From positions 1-34,033 of the forward strand of contig JAUVXK010000021.1 of assembly GCA_030603635.1 (NCBI GenBank): a stretch of DNA of 34,033 nucleotides, written 5' to 3'. Positions 31,365-34,033 of this stretch are shown one piece after another. A model generated the notes under the pieces. The model was not told the DNA's origin and did no database searches. It saw only the letters and a list, made by a program, of their open reading frames with translations. The DNA comes from Burkholderiales bacterium (GTDB lineage: Bacteria; Pseudomonadota; Gammaproteobacteria; Burkholderiales; Burkholderiaceae_C). The translations under genes were made by a program, and so were the position numbers. Position 1 is the first letter of the stretch. Each line of letters opens with the position of its first letter.

Positions 31365-31847
31365 TCAGAGCCGGCGTTGCTTCATCGCCCGCTCGACCTC
31401 GCGCTTGCCTTCGCGTTCCTTGATGGTGTCGCGCTTGTCGTGCTCGGCCTTGCCGCGCGCCAGCGCGATCTCGCACTTCACCCGGCCATTCTTCCAGTGC
31501 AGGTTCAGCGGCACCAGGGTGTAGCCCTTCTGCTCCACCTTGCCGATGAGCCGCTCGATCTCCTGTTTGTGCATGAGCAGCTTGCGGGTGCGGGCACTCT
31601 CGGCCGACACATGGGTGGAGGTGCTGCGCAGGGGGTTGATCAGGCAGCCGATGAGGAAGAGTTCCCCGTCGCGAACCACCACGTAGCCCTCGGTCAGTTG
31701 TACCTTGCCGGCACGCAGTGCCTTCACCTCCCAGCCCTGCAGCACCAAGCCGCACTCGTACCGCTCCTCAAAGTGGTAGTTGAATGCGGCTTTCTTGTTG
31801 TCGGCGATGCGGCTGTCGCGGGAAGTGTCGTTTTTCTTGGCTGTCAT
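31365..31847 (-). CDS. smpB: SsrA-binding protein SmpB
   Basis: SmpB binds tmRNA and is needed for rescue of stalled ribosomes by trans-translation. The 160-residue product has [45 protein letters not shown], the beta-barrel core. [29 protein letters not shown] follows, and the basic C-terminal tail ends [11 protein letters not shown]. The ATG at 31847 gives [12 protein letters not shown], the usual short lysine-rich start. No Shine-Dalgarno sequence is visible before it, and longer in-frame starts run into the promoter region. It is divergent from ratA, an arrangement common in proteobacteria. It converges on the hydrolase gene 26 bases away. Confidence 0.96.
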   Translation of the reverse strand: MTAKKNDTSRDSRIADNKKAAFNYHFEERYECGLVLQGWEVKALRAGKVQLTEGYVVVRDGELFLIGCLINPLRSTSTHVSAESARTRKLLMHKQEIERLIGKVEQKGYTLVPLNLHWKNGRVKCEIALARGKAEHDKRDTIKEREGKREVERAMKQRRL

Positions 31848-31876
31848 GTCGGGTATATGGGGGACGGCGGGACCTC

Positions 31877-31904
31877 TACAATCCCCACACCAGCAAGGAT
31901 TGTA
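31877..31904. promoter_or_regulatory. Divergent promoter region of smpB and ratA, mirror-image -10 elements
   Basis: TACAATCC (31877-31884) and GGATTGTA (31897-31904) form a perfect 8-bp inverted repeat with a 12-base spacer. The first gives a TACAAT -10 for ratA (plus), the second a TACAAT -10 for smpB (minus). The -35 regions are weak on both sides. Predicted starts fall in the same spacer, so the two promoters overlap. Confidence 0.5.
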
Positions 31905-31923
31905 TGTAAGCCCGAAGGCTTCG

Positions 31924-32367
31924 ATGAAAAGCATTCACAAGACCGTCCTCATCTGGCACAGCCCGCACGAGATGTTCGCGCTGGTGACCGATGTGGCCCG
32001 CTACCCCGAGTTTCTGCCGTGGTGCAGCCACGGCGAGGTGCTGGAGCGCACGCCCGATGGCATGGTGGCATCTATCGGCATGTCGATCGGGGGCATCCGC
32101 AAGGCCTTTACCACACGCAATACGCATGTGGACGACCGGCGCATTCACCTGGAACTGGTGGACGGGCCGTTTTCCCACATGGACGGCACGTGGGAATTCA
32201 AGCCCGTGGGCGATGAACAGCAACGGGCCTGCCGGATCGACTTCACCCTCAACTACGGCTTTGCCAGTGCCACGCTCGCGGCCCTCGTGGGCCCGGTGTT
32301 CGACAAGATCGCGGGCAATCTCGTCGACGCCTTTGTGAAACGTGCGGACCAGGTGTACGGCGAATGA
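31924..32367 (+). CDS. ratA: RatA/Coq10-like START-domain protein
   Basis: The 147-residue product is a polyketide-cyclase/START-fold protein of the RatA/Coq10 type. It starts [41 protein letters not shown] and continues with [17 protein letters not shown] and [22 protein letters not shown]. Bacterial RatA was described as inhibiting association of ribosomal subunits, and mitochondrial Coq10 binds ubiquinone; which applies here is open. GAAGG at 31914-31918 is five bases before the ATG at 31924, which decides the start against longer open-frame alternatives. The stop overlaps the start of rnfH, and smpB lies divergently. Confidence 0.92.
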   Translation: MKSIHKTVLIWHSPHEMFALVTDVARYPEFLPWCSHGEVLERTPDGMVASIGMSIGGIRKAFTTRNTHVDDRRIHLELVDGPFSHMDGTWEFKPVGDEQQRACRIDFTLNYGFASATLAALVGPVFDKIAGNLVDAFVKRADQVYGE

Positions 32368-32687
32368 GCGTGCACGTGACCGTGGTGGCATCGCCCGGCC
32401 CCCGAAAGATCCAGGAGGCAGCACTGGAGTTGCCCGACGGCGCCACCGTGGCCGACGCACTGGCCGCCACTGGCTGGCCAGCGAGCGAATGGGAGGGCAT
32501 GGAACCGGGCGTCTGGGGGCGCAAGGCCACGCTTTCCACCCCATTGCGGGATCAGGACCGAGTGGAAATCTACCGCCCCCTGCGGGTGGACCCGAAGGTC
32601 GCCCGAAAGGAGCGTTTCGGCCGGCAGGGTGCCCGTACGGCCGGCTTGTTCTCCCGGCGCAGACCCGGCAGCAAGCCCGGCTATTGA
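32364..32687 (+). CDS. rnfH: RnfH/RatB family ubiquitin-like protein
   Basis: The 107-residue product belongs to the RnfH family (UPF0125), a beta-grasp ubiquitin-like fold. [33 protein letters not shown] is followed by GVWGRKATLSTPLRDQDRVEIYRPLRVDPKVARKER, the diagnostic C-terminal motif. The basic tail is unlike eukaryotic ubiquitin and lacks a terminal Gly-Gly. It is the usual partner of ratA (also called ratB), and its ATG overlaps the ratA stop. The biochemical role is not settled. Its last seven bases overlap the end of the convergent DUF4124-like gene. Confidence 0.93.
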   Translation: MSVHVTVVASPGPRKIQEAALELPDGATVADALAATGWPASEWEGMEPGVWGRKATLSTPLRDQDRVEIYRPLRVDPKVARKERFGRQGARTAGLFSRRRPGSKPGY

Positions 32688-33109
32688 CGGCAGTTGTCCC
32701 GGATGATCTGACGCAGGCGTGCCCGCTCGGCCCTGACCATTGCGGCGTCCATCGGTACCGGCTGCCCTTGTTCATTGCGCATGAGCAAACGTGCACCGGA
32801 TTGCAACTGCGCCAGCGACGCCTGGGCCCGCTCGCAGTTGTCGGTCCGGATGTCCGCAGGCGTTGACGGCGCTCCCTGTGTCGAGGCATCCGGTTCGGGG
32901 GAGTCGGGTAGCGAACGGAGTGAAGGCGAGCGCACGATGCGCTGAGGTGGCACCGTGGCGGGTGGTGGCCGGTCGCTGAGAACGCGGCGGTTGTTATCGT
33001 CCAGCCAGATCCACATGTTGCCAGCGCGGGCGAATGTGGCCATTGAACAGGCGGTGGCGAGCCCACAGGCCCACCACAGAAAGCCTCGCACGGCGAAGCC
33101 AGTCTGCAT
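32681..33109 (-). CDS. Secreted DUF4124-like protein of unknown function
   Basis: The 142-residue product has an N-terminal signal peptide (hydrophobic stretch at about residues 8-27, then FARAG). MWIWLDDNNRRVLSDRPPP follows, the short N-terminal pattern of DUF4124 proteins. A proline/serine-rich linker and a charged helical tail (CERAQASLAQLQSGARLLM, ending RQIIRDNCRQ) complete it. No enzymatic motif is seen. GGGAGGA five bases before the ATG supports the start. In Burkholderiales a gene of this kind is often found beside guaB, which is the basis for the call; the function is unknown. It converges on rnfH with a seven-base overlap. Confidence 0.78.
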   Translation of the reverse strand: MQTGFAVRGFLWWACGLATACSMATFARAGNMWIWLDDNNRRVLSDRPPPATVPPQRIVRSPSLRSLPDSPEPDASTQGAPSTPADIRTDNCERAQASLAQLQSGARLLMRNEQGQPVPMDAAMVRAERARLRQIIRDNCRQ

Positions 33110-33191
33110 GATGTCCTCCCTTCGGCGTTCAAGCGCCGTTGCTTTGCTATGGACTGAACTGTAAATCGGAAAGGGCCGTCCGGCGCGCCTT

Positions 33192-33197
33192 TACAAT
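33192..33197 (+). promoter_or_regulatory. Probable -10 element of the guaB promoter
   Basis: TACAAT lies 22 bases before the guaB ATG, with GGAG (33207-33210) between. Transcription would start near 33204. No good -35 is visible. Confidence 0.5.
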
Positions 33198-33218
33198 AGT
33201 GTTTTTGGAGCCCTACTC

Positions 33219-34033
33219 ATGCGCCTACTCGGAAAAGCGCTCACCTTCGACGACGTGTTGCTGGTGCCAGCGTACTCCCAGGTCCTCCCCAAGGACACCT
33301 CCCTTGCCACCCAGTTCACCCGCGACATCCGGTTGAACCTGCCGCTCGTCTCGGCCGCCATGGACACGGTCACAGAGGCCCGGTTGGCGATTGCCATTGC
33401 CCAGGAGGGCGGCATCGGGATCGTGCACAAGAACCTGACGGCGCAGGAGCAGGCCGCGCACGTGGCCAAGGTCAAGCGATACGAGTCGGGCGTGCTCCGC
33501 GACCCGGTCGTCATCACCCCCGAGACCTCGGTGTATCAGGTGATGCAGTTGTCCGACGAGCTCGGCGTTTCCGGCTTTCCGGTGGTCGACGGCGGCAAGG
33601 TGGTGGGCATCGTCACTGGGCGTGACTTGCGCTTCGAAACCCGCACCGAACTGCCGGTGCGCGAGATCATGACCCCGCAGGAGCGGCTGATCACCGTGCC
33701 CGAAGGCACCACGCCGGAAGAAGCCAAGGCATTGCTGAACAAGCACAAGCTGGAACGCCTGCTGGTGGTCAACGAGGCTTATGAGCTCAAGGGTCTCATC
33801 ACCGTCAAGGACATCACCAAGCAGCTCAATTTCCCCAACGCCGCGCGGGATGCCGCCGGGCGCCTGCGTGTGGGCGCCGCCGTGGGTGTGGGCGCCGGCA
33901 CCGAAGAGCGCGTGGAAGCCCTGGTCAAGGCCGGGGTGGATGCCATCGTGGTGGACACGGCTCATGGTCACAGCAAAGGCGTGATCGACCGCGTGCGCTG
34001 GGTCAAGCAGAACTACCCGCAGGTGCAGGTCAT
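33219..34033 (+). CDS. guaB: IMP dehydrogenase GuaB (5' part only)
   Basis: GuaB oxidises IMP to XMP with NAD+, the committed step of GMP synthesis. The first 271 codons are present and the frame is still open at the window end. The start is [24 protein letters not shown]. The barrel begins with [34 protein letters not shown] tandem CBS (Bateman) insert spans about residues 90-205 ([53 protein letters not shown]). The barrel resumes with [34 protein letters not shown]. The catalytic cysteine lies beyond the window. GGAG at 33207-33210 is eight bases before the ATG. It is divergent from the DUF4124-like gene. Confidence 0.97.
   Translation, partial: MRLLGKALTFDDVLLVPAYSQVLPKDTSLATQFTRDIRLNLPLVSAAMDTVTEARLAIAIAQEGGIGIVHKNLTAQEQAAHVAKVKRYESGVLRDPVVITPETSVYQVMQLSDELGVSGFPVVDGGKVVGIVTGRDLRFETRTELPVREIMTPQERLITVPEGTTPEEAKALLNKHKLERLLVVNEAYELKGLITVKDITKQLNFPNAARDAAGRLRVGAAVGVGAGTEERVEALVKAGVDAIVVDTAHGHSKGVIDRVRWVKQNYPQVQV

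Noticed and set aside
31358-31375. GCCGGC hairpin between the hydrolase gene and smpB
   Set aside because: Short self-complementary GC repeats are common at this base composition and no T tail follows on either strand.

Overview
The window is a GC-rich, densely packed stretch of bacterial chromosome. The gene set and order point to a betaproteobacterium of the order Burkholderiales, most like the family Comamonadaceae. The pointers are pstSCAB-phoU-phoBR, trxA-rho-rpmE2, an SRP RNA gene divergent from dnaX, dnaX-ybaB-recR, rimP-nusA-infB-rbfA-truB-typA, and smpB divergent from ratA-rnfH beside guaB. This placement comes from recognising families and order, not from a database search.

Layout. 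(1) 1-5912, plus strand: phosphate uptake and sensing, from the end of pstS through pstC, pstA, pstB, phoU, phoB and phoR. Several junctions are start/stop overlaps, and a strong hairpin separates pstS from pstC. (2) 5931-9991, minus strand: a GT-C/ArnT-like membrane protein, ribosomal protein L31 (type B), transcription terminator Rho, thioredoxin and the 4.5S/SRP RNA. (3) 10026-15951, plus strand: dnaX with a slippery A9 tract, ybaB, recR, an orphan Tat-type substrate-binding protein and ligA. (4) 15952-20912, minus strand: a small c-type cytochrome, glnD, map, tRNA-Arg(TCT), tRNA-Pro(TGG) and a Nu-class glutathione transferase. (5) 21009-31338, plus strand: a promoter and terminator-like leader, then rimP-nusA-infB-rbfA-truB-typA, followed by an EamA transporter and a hydroxyisobutyryl-CoA hydrolase-like enzyme joined by ATGA overlaps. 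(6) 31365-34033: smpB (minus) divergent from ratA-rnfH (plus), a DUF4124-like secreted protein (minus) and the 5' part of guaB (plus), cut by the window end.

How the genes work together. Region 1 is one regulon: the Pst transporter imports phosphate, PhoU links transporter state to PhoR, and PhoR phosphorylates PhoB. Regions 2, 3 and 5 are mainly information processing: transcription elongation and termination, ribosome maturation and initiation, protein targeting, replication and repair. GlnD adds nitrogen sensing and Map N-terminal methionine removal.

No mobile element, CRISPR array, prophage or defence island is visible, and I found no wholly new system. The interest is in regulatory micro-architecture: the dnaX slippage site, a hairpin hiding the rho ribosome-binding site, attenuator-like hairpins ahead of pstC and rimP, probable leaderless starts, a tRNA-to-map junction, a recurring TACAAT -10 element in the spacers, and a mirror-symmetric smpB/ratA promoter region. 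No gene-free gap exceeds 300 bases.
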